64,000 nucleotides of DNA, from contig JAPXFQ010000787.1 of NCBI GenBank assembly GCA_028564705.1, forward strand, positions 3,782,001 to 3,846,000. Direction: 5' to 3'. The notes beneath the pieces are model-generated. The model searched no databases and was not told the origin of the DNA. It worked only from the letters and a program-made list of their open reading frames with translations. Position numbers and translations under genes: made by a program. The DNA is from Apricaphanius iberus (Eukaryota; Chordata; Actinopteri; Cyprinodontiformes; Aphaniidae). Below, one piece after another: positions 1 to 12,265 of this stretch (its first letter is position 1; each line of letters starts with the position of its first letter).

Positions 1-494
1 CATATTTGGTGGCAAGGTGGGAAACTCGGAACGGGAATTCTGTCTCAGCTGTAACTCAAAAACAACAAAAGTAGAGTAGAAATGTAAGGTAAAATACCCC
101 AGAACATTTTATTATTTAATAATCAAGGTATTTGGGCGATGAAAAAAATTTCATCCCACCATCACAAATATAAACTGAACACTTCCAACACCAAAGCTGT
201 GAGGCAGGTCATATTAACGCCCAACGTTATGTTCGTTGGAGGATGCTTGGTGCTGTAGGGCTCTCGTTGCTCCAAAACCACTTTGGTAGAGTTCATTTAA
301 CAATGAACTCCCTAAAATACCAATTCATTATGATAAAACTCTCCTCCAGAACACTCAAACTGGACAATCATTGAGTCTTTTAGCATGACAATGACTCAAA
401 TACAAACATAGAGAAGATGTTTACCAATGTTGACTAAACTAACCCTCTAAGAAAAATTGGCATCAGCACTGAGAGAGAAAGGTGTGTCAAATGG

Positions 495-546
<52 letters not shown>

Positions 547-547
547 A
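495..547. repeat. (TATC)n microsatellite
   Basis: About 12 near-perfect tetranucleotide copies, followed by a short TA run. Confidence 0.95.
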
Positions 548-554
548 TATATAT

Positions 555-930
555 TGCTTGCTAACTAAATATTTAGTTTTCCAACTAATTATTTAGCTAA
601 TAATTTCAGTACTTTCCATTTTAACGTCGATTTTATTTTCCCTTTTGACAATGTTTCAGCTTAAAACACAGGATCAGTCTTTTTTAAGGGCAATGCAGGG
701 ACCTCTACCAATAGACTGTCCGTACCAGCAGTTTATTTAGAGGGTTGTAAGACCCGGCATTTATTTTGATAGTACACTTCCTCTTATAAATAAATTATTT
801 AATCTAAAACTGTAACATTTATAAATAAATCAGTAATATGGTCAAATTTGACTTTTTAAAAATGAGTCTCCATTTTCATTCTTTTATGACACGCTAAATA
901 ATCCAAATCACTGCTGTTAAGTTTCGACTG
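555..930. repeat. Dispersed repeat family A, copy 1
   Basis: It begins with a palindromic AACTAAATATTTAGTTT-like block, then a block around TTATAAATAAATCAGTAATATG, then a segment with CTTTTATGACACGCTAAATAA. The same ordered blocks recur at about 12100-12265 and 13920-14120, with a partial copy near 9360-9540. The class is unknown; it looks like an old non-coding element. Confidence 0.55.
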
Positions 931-1125
931 TTACAGGCACCCATAAATAAATAACGCCCTTCACCTCTAATTGATGTTGACCTACTTTTATTATGATGTA
1001 AACTATGGATGGAAGCCTTTATTTATTTTTGTTTTCATATTTTGTGCTGTTTTGTTAATGTTTTTAATTCACATTGTCTGCTGTCAAATCTTGTTATGGG
1101 CACGGTGTGTGCTCCTATAGCCTAC

Positions 1126-1473
1126 CTGTAGAATGGTCTCCAGGTGAACCTGGTCCAGCACGCTCCCCCTCCGGGCGGTGACGATCACGCGCCCGTAGCG
1201 CCCAGGTGTCTGCAGGTCCGAGTAGAGCGCGTGCTTGGAGCGGTTAACGGGGAACAGGCTCTCCACCAGGTTCCCCTCGATCTTGGCCAGGCTGTGCTTG
1301 GGCGCCAGCAGGCTCTCCACGTCCCCCTCCACGCTGTAGCGGCTGAAGCTGGCCCCCAGCAGGATGGACAGCAGCACGGGCGTCGAGGCGAAGAACACAG
1401 CGTGACCGGCCACGAACCGGCCCAGCGCGTGGAATGACGTCCTCAGTCCCGCGTGCAACACCTGGCGCAGCAT
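1126..1473 (-). CDS. ptchd1: ptchd1 exon 1 (patched domain-containing protein 1, partial)
   Basis: This is the first coding exon of a patched-domain membrane protein; only 116 codons lie in the window. The start at 1473 gives [14 protein letters not shown], matching the start of human PTCHD1 as I recall it. An upstream in-frame ATG at 1542 would add 23 residues absent from the human protein, so I rejected it. Residues about 24-44 form the first transmembrane helix ([20 protein letters not shown]). The stretches [26 protein letters not shown] and [15 protein letters not shown] are nearly identical to human. The exon ends at LETILQ, followed by a GTAGGC donor (plus-strand AC at 1124-1125). PTCHD1 is a neuronal protein linked in human to X-linked autism and intellectual disability; its biochemical role is unsettled. 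Later exons lie left of the window. Confidence 0.95.
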
Positions 1474-1690
1474 CCTACCGGCGCGCCGCCGCGGCTCGAG
1501 CCTCTCCCACCGACCGGAAAGCCCCGGAGCGCCGCCGAGCATCAGGGGCCGCGGGACGCATCGGTGGGCTCCGTGGCTGCGGGGAGGAGGACGGCGAGAC
1601 GCCGTGTGTAGGGAGGAGTCTTCCCCCGTAGCGGGTGGTCACCAGCCGGGGAGAATCCGAGCCTGGTCCGCTCCCAGCCGCGCCTCCTTT
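1126..1690. promoter_or_regulatory. GC/CpG-rich island over ptchd1 exon 1 and its 5' flank
   Basis: Base composition changes sharply from the AT-rich surroundings to GC-rich DNA with many CpG dinucleotides, from exon 1 up to about 1690 (the upstream side on the minus strand). This is the usual look of a CpG-island promoter with 5' UTR. No TATA box or exact transcription start can be fixed by eye. Confidence 0.6.
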
Positions 1691-2849
1691 ATCAGAGTTC
1701 TCTCATCCGCTGGAAAAGCTGCTCTGCGGCTACAAAACAAACTGATGCGCTGGGTTACATTTTACAGCCACTACCTCAAAAATCCTTCTGCAGGCTGCGT
1801 GCGTGGCTTTGTGTGCGCAATAGAAAAAATTTTTTTAGCAAGTCCTCTTGATGCGACTTTTCTGCAAGAAAACTCAGAAATCAAACAGTTGCACGCACTT
1901 AGAACGCCTTAAAGAGCCCTAAACCAAGCAGCCAGCCCAGGACCAACCTTGCAGATGAGACGCTCCACCCTGCAACATCAAGAAACCACGCAGTCTAGGG
2001 TGGTCGAGTTGGGTGAATGTGCGGGTAGGTGAGTGATGCGGTGCACGCAAATAGAAGGGGTGCCGGTGGCGGCATGAGCTGTTTCCCAGATCAGCCTGAT
2101 CTTGATTTCCTCTGCAGCAGAAGGCTTTGTGTCGCTGGTTCCCCCTTCATCGTGGCATCTCCAGCCGCCCACCAAGCCAGACACCTCTAATTAACGCCCT
2201 TTAAGCCAGAAATCTGATCTTGATCAGGCTTCTTCGCTGCTGCTGCCGCTTCTTCTGCTCCGCCTCCCGCTTTTCAGCCACTCTCTTTGATGCGGAGACA
2301 AATTAAAACTGCTGTGTGGTGGATTGTGTTGGAAATCTGAGGAAAACCACGGATTCAGACCAGGAATTGTGTTTCTAAAAACCTCTCCGAAAGTATTTAA
2401 CATGTCATCCTCACCCGGCACAACTTTCTATATTGCGTTGCCTGTTGCTGCGGAAACCATACAAATGACTGTCTCTTTTTTCCCTTTTTTTAAACAACAC
2501 ATCGTTACTATGGAAACGGTGATGCCACCCATCCCCCTCACAACTGAAGTCAAACACACACCTGCTGACTCCCAATCTGCTTGCAGCATGGAGGTGTTTC
2601 ATAAAAAAATAAAAAATAAATAAAAAACAAGAGATCTTCATCCACCTCTCAAAAATTAATTCTGATAAACAAATTGGCTGTGCAAGAAAGAAAAAATGTG
2701 TGATCCAAGACTATTTCCTCCCATATCAAGACTAATATAGTTATTTATTATTTTTTATATGATGAAGTCTCCCACTTCTAAAGCTCTAAATTGACGGACT
2801 TATTAAATTGGAAGTCCTTTATATTTAATTTCCCCAAGTGGATAATATG

Positions 2850-3278
2850 AAGTAGATGCAGAGTGGTAGCCCTGTTGTTGTCCTGTCTGTCTCTGTGTTG
2901 CCCTGCTATGGCGACCTGTCGAGGGTGGAAGCTTCCCTTCTGGTGGCTGAACAACGTCGCACCAAAACGGCAACTTTTACCCATGAATTTATTGGCACAA
3001 CCCCCTCGATTCATTCATGCGTTTTTTATATCTGAAGGTGGCTGGTGCCTATTTCCTGCGGTCATGAGGTGAGGAGAAGAGTACACCTTGGACAGGTTGC
3101 CATGGAGACACAGAGACAACCATTGACACACTCATACCTAAAGACAATTTGCAGAAACCAATTAACCTAAAGTCATAAAAGTCATGTTTTTGGACTGTTT
3201 GTGGAAGCCGGATTATCTGGAGAGAACCTACACGTATAGAGGTGAGAACATGCAAACTCCATGCACAAAGATGCTACT
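2850..3278 (+). repeat. LINE (L2/CR1-like) 3'-end relic
   Basis: It contains phrases common at the 3' ends of teleost non-LTR retrotransposons: CCTGCTATGGCGACCTGTCGAGGG, then CACAGAGACAACCATT, CAATTAACCTAAAGTCAT, TTTTTGGACTGTTTG and GAGAACATGCAAACTCC in order. No reverse transcriptase frame is left. The family name is a recollection of fish repeats, not a search result. Confidence 0.55.
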
Positions 3279-3286
3279 AACTCCGC

Positions 3287-3551
3287 TAGGGATGCTACGA
3301 TAGCACGTTTTTCAAACCGATACAATACCGATACTTGGATCGTAGTATTTGGCGATACCAAGTATCAATACCGATACAGGTTTTATTTTTCCCTGTGCTT
3401 GTTACAACAAATGATGATGGATTAGATAAAAAAACTAAAAATGACCACAAAAATAACATTTCAAGTAAAAAAAAATCAACAATTTCTGTGAACTTATTGC
3501 AGTTTCCACATGTTAAGTATCAGTGGTATCGGTTAACTAACCGCATCCCTA
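3287..3551. mobile_element. hAT-type MITE, TAGGGATG family, copy 1
   Basis: A 265-bp non-coding element bounded by inverted TAGGGATGC/GCATCCCTA ends. It is flanked by an 8-bp direct repeat with one mismatch, AACTCCGC at 3279-3286 and AACTCTGC at 3552-3559. An 8-bp target duplication is the hAT signature. The interior is rich in CGATAC/GTATCG motifs. A related element lies at 30766-31100. Confidence 0.7.
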
Positions 3552-4444
3552 AACTCTGCTACCTTGAAGCACTCTTGGCATGACTCCAACCAAAGTACAC
3601 TGTAAACTCAGATTTTTGATTCCACTCCAAAAAAAAACAAAAAAAATGGAGTTACTCCAATTTGCCTAATTTATCAACATTGCTTGTTATTTCTGATTAA
3701 ACTGAGCTGTTCCATGTTTCCTTTCCGTTGTAATTGTGTTTTCAAAGTCAATCAGTACTACTGAAAAGGAGTTCAAATTTCTTAACCATTTCTAAATTGT
3801 ACTGTTTGGTCCTATCTTATTGATATTTTTTGTTTGAGCTCAAACAACTTGAGATCATCAAGTGTCAAGTCAAGTGTGTGTGTGTGTGAGTGTGAGAATA
3901 ACGTTAAACTTGATGGCGCTATAAAAAACAACTTCTGGTGTGCTCTTCGGGCAGGGTACGCCACATCAGCATGACTGTATCATCAGTTAACTCATTGCTA
4001 TGTGTATTCCAGTATTGTTTGATTTACGAATGATCTCCTGGTGATCCCAAACTCACAGCGCTTGAAAAATTTTCCTCTTTTGTGTTTTTGGTTGAAATGG
4101 TACTTATTGGAAACGGCACAGTGTTGACTGTAATTCTTATTTTTTGGCTTTGATTTGGAATGGAAGTGTAAATATTTCAGTTCTATTCGTGGGAGGAGGG
4201 CATATTGAATTTAAAGACTTCTGGTTTGAACATGGACGTTACACACATACCACCTCCTTGTTTGCACCAGGTGTGTGCTCTATTATTAGTTCATTAAACT
4301 TGCACCTTCCATTCCATTCCATTAGGGGCACAACTACACTGAACATAGTCCACTGCTTCATTATTTTAAAAAAAATTGAAACGTTACCTAGATTTTTTTA
4401 AGTAGATTTATCTTTTTCCAGATTTACAGTGTGTTAAGTCTTAC

Positions 4445-4850
4445 TAGAGATGTACGAAAATATTGATATGCTTATATATCACAATATTTGATGTCAGTAT
4501 TGTATTGATATTCAAAAGCAACGTATCCGTTTTTATTTTCACTTTTTTTGTTAGAATTTAAAATGAACAATTAATGATGACAGTCATTTTTGTAGTAAAA
4601 TGAAAGTATGACCACTAGTTGGTGGTTGTTTTCACCTTCTCCGTTTTAGTGGATCCAACAATAAAACGGGATCTTTTATGTATGAGACAGAATGGAGCGT
4701 TTAGAATCCTGTGACGGTTCTTCTATAGTTAAATTCCATTTTAAAAATCATAATATATAGTCTTACACACGGTATCACAATATATCGTATCGTCCCCCAT
4801 GTATTGTGATATATATCTTATCACCAGATTCTTGCCAAAACTCCTCCCTA
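4445..4850. repeat. Dispersed repeat family B, copy 1
   Basis: An approximately 400-bp element rich in TATATCACAATAT, with a middle section around GTGGATCCAACAATAAAACGG and an end around CCAGATTCTTGCC. A diverged full copy lies at about 31985-32345, and its terminal part recurs at 62840-62967. The termini (TAGAGATG and CTCCCTA) resemble degraded inverted repeats, so a non-autonomous DNA transposon is likely. I see no clear target duplication. Confidence 0.55.
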
Positions 4851-6714
4851 TTGCTTGGAGAAGACCAGAAATAAAAAATTAAAACAGTTGATCACTACTA
4901 AGAGTGTGCTGTGCCACTTTCTGGGGGTATTTTACTGAAATATGAGTGGCGACCTACGGAAAAATCTAGAATAAATTCAAGTCTGATCGTTAAATGAACA
5001 CGGTCCAACTTAAAAGTAGTTCAGACGTATGTGTATTCTCTAATGAAACAAAGCTAAGAATAAAAAAACGTAAAAGGTGAATTTATCAGGAACGACATCA
5101 CATAACAAAAATGGCCTCAAAGAAGTTAAATAAAAACTTAAGCGTACAATATGAACATATTATAATCTGTTATTCAATTAAGGCTCAATTAGCCCCTTAA
5201 TCCCTATAACCAGTCCGTGGAGGATGGAGTAGCTGAAGGAATGACTAATTTAATGCCTCCCGGGGGAAGGGCAGGAGTTGAAAATGAAAAACTGTGGAGA
5301 TATAAGCGGCTCAGGGGCAATCTCTAATAACAACATTTCTAATTAGTGTCGCTAAATGATTCATAGAAATCAGAACAGAGCATGAGCAAGGCAGAAAAAG
5401 GGAAATAGAGACTTCAGGAATAGCGCTTTCAACCCTCTCTGAAGTCAAACTAGTAGGGAATCCTCATGGGGTCGAGAACTGCAGCCGAACAAATAGCTCC
5501 GGAAACATACAAATATGCACGCAAGATGGACAGAGGAAGAGGGAAAGTACAGAAGGAGCGCCTCTTAAGCTTTTACTGTTCACAAGCGGTTATTTCTTTG
5601 ACCTACTGTTAGTCCATTATTGAGCGCTATATGGATGCATGTCAGAGATCACGAGGAGCCTCTCCGACTTCACAAAACCTTCTATTTCCTCCCTCCATCC
5701 GCTCTGATCCTTCTGTTTTGGTACAGGCCATCCATTAATAAAGAGGCCGCCCTTTTCCTTTTCTATTTCCCCCTCCTTCTGTATTATTTATCTACCCATC
5801 CATCACTATCCATGGTGGACAGACATGGCTCGGATATAGTTGTTCCACCTTCCTCTAGTAAATGAGAACAATTTTACTAAGATACATAAAAACCTGTGCA
5901 GAAGAAACAACGTAACTTGATTTTTAGAGAAATTAATCAAATCGTGACTTGCACCAAGCTACTGTATGCCATAAAACTCCTTTAGATAAATGGAAATTAA
6001 ATGTTTGGAAGCTGTTAATATATAAAGATTCATGGTACCCAGAATTGCAGCATGACAAATTACTAATGGAGGGAAAATGGAAGGAAGGAAAATGACTTAT
6101 TAAATTGGGGCAAATACAGTTAGGCCCACAATTATTCATAAGTAACCTTTAAAAAGTGCTTTTTTTTCCCAGTAAATCTGTTGTTGTCTTTAAATCAATG
6201 CCTTGTGATTCGTTTTATCTGGAAAATCTGTTCTCTCGCTTCTGCTTCAGGAGGTCGCACTGTCTCAAAACTGTAATTTAATTAAACAATTTTAAGTTAT
6301 TTTGTCAAAATATCTTAAATATGTAAAACAATTTTTAAATACTGCAGCATCAATTCAGATTTTACATAAGTGTGACACTACCAATACTGTATATTTAAAA
6401 CTATTTTATTAAACGTCAAGTCTCAAGTGCCTTTACATGCCTTGTATCTTATGGTAATGTTTGTTAAAGCGCAACAAAAGAAAACGCTGAAAGCGCTCAT
6501 CACAAAGATGAGACTTGTGAGACTAAACAGTCTTTCATCAGGTCGTTATGGGGTTAGGGAAATAATGCGAATAATGGCACCATGTGAATTTTCTGTCAAT
6601 CTTTTCATCAGCAATCCTGATTCTCTGATGTTTTGGTTTTGAGCGCCAGGAAGTGCTCCATGGGCCTTCTTCTAAGGTATCCAACTTGAATTGGTCCGCT
6701 GCATTAGTTGGGCG

Positions 6715-6880
6715 AGAAAAAACATTTAAATTAGCATGTAACTCAAGTTACTAAAATTGTAATGAGTAATATATTGCTGTACATTTTCGAAGTAATGTGT
6801 TACATTACTCCATTACTGAAAAAATAAATATATTCCTGTACCTTGTTACTTTTGTAATGCGTTACTCCCAGCACTGCTTA
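6715..6880. repeat. Teleost dispersed repeat (GTAATGCGTTACTCCCAGCACTG type)
   Basis: It is full of GTTACTTTTGTAATG and AGTTACT blocks and ends in GCGTTACTCCCAGCACTG, a terminus I associate with hAT-type MITEs in fish. A looser relative lies at about 63235-63358, ending in CATTCCCAACACTGG. Confidence 0.5.
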
Positions 6881-9800
6881 TTAATATTAAATATGTGGAA
6901 ACATCTCACCTCTTATTGGCTAACAGCATTGCAACTCTTGCTACGTCCAAACAAATAACAAATTCCAACCATTCCTTCCTCAGCTATTCTTTCTTCAGTG
7001 TAAAATGCTAAGTTAATGTTTTATCTTCACAAATAACACAAGCCTGAATGTGTTCCGTCATTTTGTGGAGTTGCTAGCAGTTAGCTTCTACTAGCAGAGA
7101 AATGCTATGCTCTCTCCTGGTAGGGAAAGAAAAGTAGCATTCCTGGTCACAAGCCAAGGTAGGCAGGACCATGAATACAATTTTTTTTTTGTGATGTTGA
7201 AGAGACTGGCTTTTTCTGACTAGCTAATTTTTCCCGACTATTTACTTTCCTGGCCTAATGTTATCAGTTTCTTCTGACTATAAGTAACATTTAAGTTTTA
7301 GACTGGCCTTATCAGAGTCCTGACTGTGGAGAGACCCACAGGATTACGGTGATGGCGATGAGTACTTCCATTCTCAAGGACTTGGAGGTCATCAGCAGTA
7401 GAAACAAGTTAAACACTGGTCAACCATAATTATGTTGTAAAGATAAAGTAAATACAGACCTTTCCGTAGCAGATTTTTCAACCAGCCATGTTTTGGAGAT
7501 AAATATAAACAAACAGGTAATATATGTTTTTGTTTTTAACATTTATACACTTTTTACATTGTTTTATTATCGTTTGAGAGATTGCTCTCATTTACATCAT
7601 AAGCAAACTTCTTGATTTAATGGAAATAAGTCTTAAAGACCCACTTCGTAACTTTGCCACCATAAAAACACATGTTTTCGTAACTGTATGTGACACAACA
7701 CCAATTTTGGAGTTTGTTTTCGGAGCTGTCAGTACATGGGAGGGTCCTCCTGCTGTTTACCACACTATCGAACTCTTCATCTGTGGACCGTTTTCCAGAT
7801 GTACTGACTGAGTTTCGCTTTATGGCAGTAGGCTGCGCACTACCTAATGATATAAAAAAAAAAACTGCGGTTTTGAGACTTCAACCATGGCACATCCACC
7901 AATGAAACCAAAGAAGACATTCCAAAAAGAAGTAAGGAAAACTAGCTGTTCCCAAGCTGAGAGCTGCACCGCTTGAGAAAGCTTAATAACCTCTGATTCA
8001 TACCGGGCATCGTTTTAAAGGTTGGACAATTGGACATTTCTCAAACAAAAGAATGGTGGAAACCCTCTTCAGGGTGTGGATCGTGCAATATTTTCAAATA
8101 TAGCCCCCTGAGCTGAAAATGATCATCATTTAAAGCAGGATAGCAATGAGCAGCATTTCTGATAACAAGCACTTCAATTTCTAACTTTCCACTAAACGAA
8201 GAAAATGTCAGGACATTTTGCTCCCTCCATTTTTTTATTTTTTATTGTTAAATTTCAGGTATTTCCTTTGACCCTGTAATCCTGTCATTTCTGTTTATCC
8301 AGCTACATCATCTCCTTGGTAGGTCAGCACCATTTATAAATCCCCAAATGTCATTTAGGCATTAGCTTCAGAGGCCAGGCGGACTGCTGCGAGTTGGAAT
8401 GATGGAGAAGGGAAGTGATCGGAAGGGGAAATACTGTAAAGTCATCTTCAAAGGCTCTCAGGAAAAAAAAATTTGATTATAGCAACAGAGTGAAACAGAG
8501 AAGACAGATGCAGACGGATGTAGATTTGAAGAGAGCATCTCCCCAACTCTCCGTGAGAAAGGGAGTGGATAAGGAGATAAAAACCAAAACGGCAGATGAG
8601 AAGAGGTGAGAGAGGCCTGATGACATCAGCAGCACCAGAGGGAAACCTTAATAGCATGGGTCAGAGAGCGATTTCCGAGGACCTATTTCCACCTCCAGTC
8701 TCTATCTATAAAAAAAAAACAAGCTACCTTGCAAATCTTTGTCTGGTTAAAGATTTTCCTTTAAATATTTTTATCTAACAATAAAAATGAGTTTTAAAAT
8801 AAGGATGAATATCAAATTAAACCAAATAAATTCCCAAAAGTTAGTATTTAGATGTTATCGAGAGCCAGACTTTCACCCTCACTGCTGCGGTTGCTTTTAA
8901 TGAGGAAATGATTCAGACATAACTCCGCTCTTTGGGCACAGAAGTTGTCAGTTTTACAGCTGCCGCTAAAATAGATTTACCACAATCCGATGACGTAGTG
9001 GCACAAAGTAATGAATTGGGCTCCATTTAAACGATTTGCAATCGTATTTATATATATATATATATCAGTCAAGCTGGAATAGGAAGCCAGAACCTACTTT
9101 TCATCGTGATATGGAAGAAGAACCCACAGCGACTGAAACAACGCTGGACTCTACAACTCAGCTGGAACACCACTAAATCTCCAAATGGCTGCTTTCTTAA
9201 TCCAACTTCTGTGGGGTGTCATTTTCAAGTTAAAGTCAGAAGTTAACAGCAACAATTTGGGATATTTTGCCTATCAAAACAAAAAGAAAAGAATAGGGTT
9301 CACTTTTCACAGTCATGTTGGTTTCCATGTCATTTATTCTTTTTTTTTTAAAAACCACAGTTTCAAACTAAATAATTATTTATACAGAATCATATTTAGT
9401 TTTAAAAATAAATATTTAGCTCCAAACTAAATACTTAGTTTACAAAGTAGTTTACAAACTTAATATTTTGGTAAAAGCTCAATATCTAGCTAGCAAGCTG
9501 AACAGGCTAGCTAATCATTTAGCTCAGAGCTAAACAGCTATTATGCAGAGCTCTCAAGCCTCACACAATGAGCGTGAGACACATGCATTTTGGTGTCTTC
9601 ACACGCACAAACGTCTCTGTGAGACTGTGACGTAGACAACGGAAAAGATATACTGCTGTCAGCCAATCACAAAATTCAAATGCAGTACCACACGATTACC
9701 ATGAGCGGCAACACTAAGAAATTTTTAGACCAAAAAATGTGGAATTTCACAAATTTTCACGAAAAGGGAAAAAATGCCCTGAAACTGAAAGATTGTATTG

Positions 9801-9902
9801 GTAAAGACTCAGTTATACAGTTAAGCAAAACAAGTTTTTTGGGGGTTAAGTTACACTTTAAGGAGACAGATCAGCATAGCTGCTTCATGAAGGAGACGGG
9901 AC

Positions 9903-10875
9903 TATGGGGGAAAATTCCTGCCAGTTATTAAGACAATACAATTACAATTTGGGAGTGGATCATTCTGTCTTCTCCTACAAAACCTGTAATGCTTGCGCTC
10001 AAAACTTCTGCTTTCTTTCAAATATTTTATATTCTCTCTCAAAACCTGAAATGCATGCGCTCAAAACTTCTGCTCTCTTTCAAAAATTTTCTCTTCTCTC
10101 TCAAAACCTGTAAAACTTGTGAGAGCATCAAGCCAAAGTTGTTTCCCTCTTCCTTTTTTTGTTAAACATTTAAACATTCTTTTTACAGCTTAAATATAAA
10201 TTTAATACATCAGAAGAATATCACAATATTACAAGTTTACTACTTTTAATTATACTCTTAATAGAAAAAAATGATCAATAGAAAACCCAATAGAAATTGT
10301 CTGAATATTTGGAATGCATCAAATACATTTTCCGTTTTTTCTCTGTTTATCCAGTGGGCATCACAGTAACCTGTAGGCGCAGGCCAACACACAGCAGAAA
10401 ACAAACACACCCTAAAGCAGGCTGCAACCATATAAGGAGAACTCTCATTCTATTGGCTGGAACAGTTGCTCTGCAACAACACTTCTCGATCTGCGAGTGA
10501 GCACACAGAATCCGCAAGCAGAGAAGAGAGGTTCATAAGCACAGTTTTGATCTACGTAGAGATACAGTTTGCAAGCGTGGAGAAAATCTGTGAGCAAGAA
10601 ACACAGAATTTGAGAGAGAACAGAGAATATGTGAGAAAGAGCAGACGTTTTGAGTGCAAGCATTACAAGTTTAGAGAGAGAATAAAAAATATTTGAAAGA
10701 GAGCAGAAGTTTTGAGCGCATGCATTACAGGTTTTGAGACAGAAGAGAAAATATTTGAAAGAAAGCAGAAGTTTTGAGCGCAAGCATTACAGGTTTTGTA
10801 GGAGAAGACAGAATGGTCCTATGCCAAATTGTAATTGTATTCTCTTGATAAATGGCAGGAATTTTCCCCCATACA
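9903..10875. mobile_element. Large fold-back (inverted-repeat) element with internal tandem subrepeats
   Basis: The left arm (about 9903-10130) and right arm (about 10600-10875) are imperfect reverse complements. The ends read ATGGGGGAAAATTCCTGCC and GGCAGGAATTTTCCCCCAT. Both arms are made of roughly 70-bp tandem units carrying AAAACCTGTAATGCTTGCGCTC and AACTTCTGCTTTCTTTCAA or their complements. A central spacer of about 470 bp holds no transposase. The short reading frames here are by-products of the repeat units. It is probably a non-autonomous DNA transposon. Confidence 0.65.
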
Positions 10876-11502
10876 TATCAGCATATAGACTGACTGCAAG
10901 TTGGGCACAGCTCCAGTAGATGGTGAACTGGTAAGATATTAACACCTTGACACAGGCATGATGTTATTTTGAGGGAGTTCTATTTTGGAGTTTTTTAATT
11001 ATTTTAACTATTTGTTCTTAAAGGATTAAACCTGTTTTAATGACCGCATCTTATGGGATGAGCACAGAGTGAGCAGCTTCATCTGAGAAATAAAGTTGAT
11101 CCTAATTTTATTCCATCGTGTTGATGCATTGCTGGACTAATCCACTGTATTTGTTTTCCTGCAGGTTGGCCTGCTACTGTTTCAGTTGAGTAATAAAGGT
11201 TCAGCATTGGTCACTTTTTTCCTTATTTCCTATTTTTCCTTAAAATATATTAAATTGAATGGTTTGTTCTGAAACATTTCAACCTAGTGTGAACTTAATA
11301 AAATGTTTATCTAACTTTGAAGCCACGCTCTTGTCATCCCTTACAAATCCGTCTGTGTGAAGGTTACGGGTGTTTGTACCCCCTTGCCACATTTGGCGTT
11401 GCTGGCAGGATCCATGTGATACTGGTAATTAGTCCATGGATTCGAAATTGGTGGCACCCTGCGGGATAACACAAGGACATGCTTGTGATAAGAGTGGGAG
11501 AG

Positions 11503-11652
11503 ATGTGACATTGTGGACGTCCTGTCACTATGGCTCCGATTTATGATGTGCCCTGGCTGCTTGGCCACAAAGATATCCCTTAGGCTGAATGGCTAGTGCG
11601 CATGACTCTCATGTGGGAGTCATGGGTTTGAACCCGCCTGGGCCCTTTTTGT
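11503..11652 (+). repeat. tRNA-like dispersed repeat, copy A
   Basis: A tRNA-like part (about 11574-11644) has an A-box-like TAGGCTGAATGGCTAGTGCG, a long anticodon-like stem (ATGACTC pairing with GAGTCAT) and a B-box-like GGGTTTGAACCC. It is followed at once by CCTTTTT, a possible pol III stop. The 70 bases upstream are shared with copy B at 17700-17841. The acceptor arm does not pair well, so I do not call a working tRNA gene. Confidence 0.6.
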
Positions 11653-12099
11653 GCACCTTGTCACATTTACATTCAACAGGGCAAGCAGCCTAGGATATAT
11701 AAGCATTAAACCTAATCAATTTTAGCAAAGATTCTTTATAGTTGCTACAAATGGGGTCAATATTGGTGTTACAACAAAATCTCTGACCAACAGAGTCTTA
11801 TCCCCATAGGTGATGTGCTGCATGGTTAACAGCAGCCAGAGAGTTAAATCTAATTCTGTGATCATGTATGTTGTGTGCGTGTTGACTCTCTCCATCTGAA
11901 ATAATCAGTCATAATGTGATAACTGATTTTAGAAAATGTGATCATGCTGGATATTAAAAAGTATTATTCAGAACTAGCTTTCTGACACTTATAACAGCAA
12001 TAATTTGAACAATGGTATATGAATGTCCCCCGAAATGCAGAGTACTGGGTTCTCTTTGTAAATTTATAATGCCCAAAATTAACAGCTGTCATTTTTGTT

Positions 12100-12265
12100 A
12101 ATAACTTAGTTTGTAAACTAAATATGTAGCTTCCTCATGAAATATTATACACTGTTATAAACGGTGACATTTATAAATCAGTGAATAATATGATCAAAAT
12201 ATGACTGAAAAACACCTATTTCTTTCTTTTATAACAATTTATATTAATAACTCAAAATATTGCTT
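12100..12265. repeat. Dispersed repeat family A, copy 2
   Basis: It repeats the order seen at 555-930: a TTAGTTTGTAAACTAAATAT block, then ACATTTATAAATCAGTGAATAATATGATCAAA, then a CTTTTAT/ATAACTCAAA block. Confidence 0.5.

Larger units (their letters stand above)
1..1125 (-). other. ptchd1 intron 1 (partial)
   Basis: AT-rich intronic sequence below the exon 1 donor. It holds a (TATC)n microsatellite at about 495-547 and one copy of a dispersed repeat at about 555-930. No further exon is recognised. Confidence 0.6.

Noticed and set aside
1474..1542. Upstream in-frame ATG for ptchd1 at 1542
   Set aside because: The human protein as I recall it starts at MLRQ; the extension is Gly/Arg-rich and looks like translated 5' UTR.
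10445..10783. A 112-codon frame with repeated NACAQNFC-like stretches
   Set aside because: The repetition comes from the tandem units of the fold-back element, not from a repeat protein.
11574..11644. Functional tRNA gene
   Set aside because: A- and B-box-like motifs exist, but the acceptor stem does not pair and the anticodon arm is too long.
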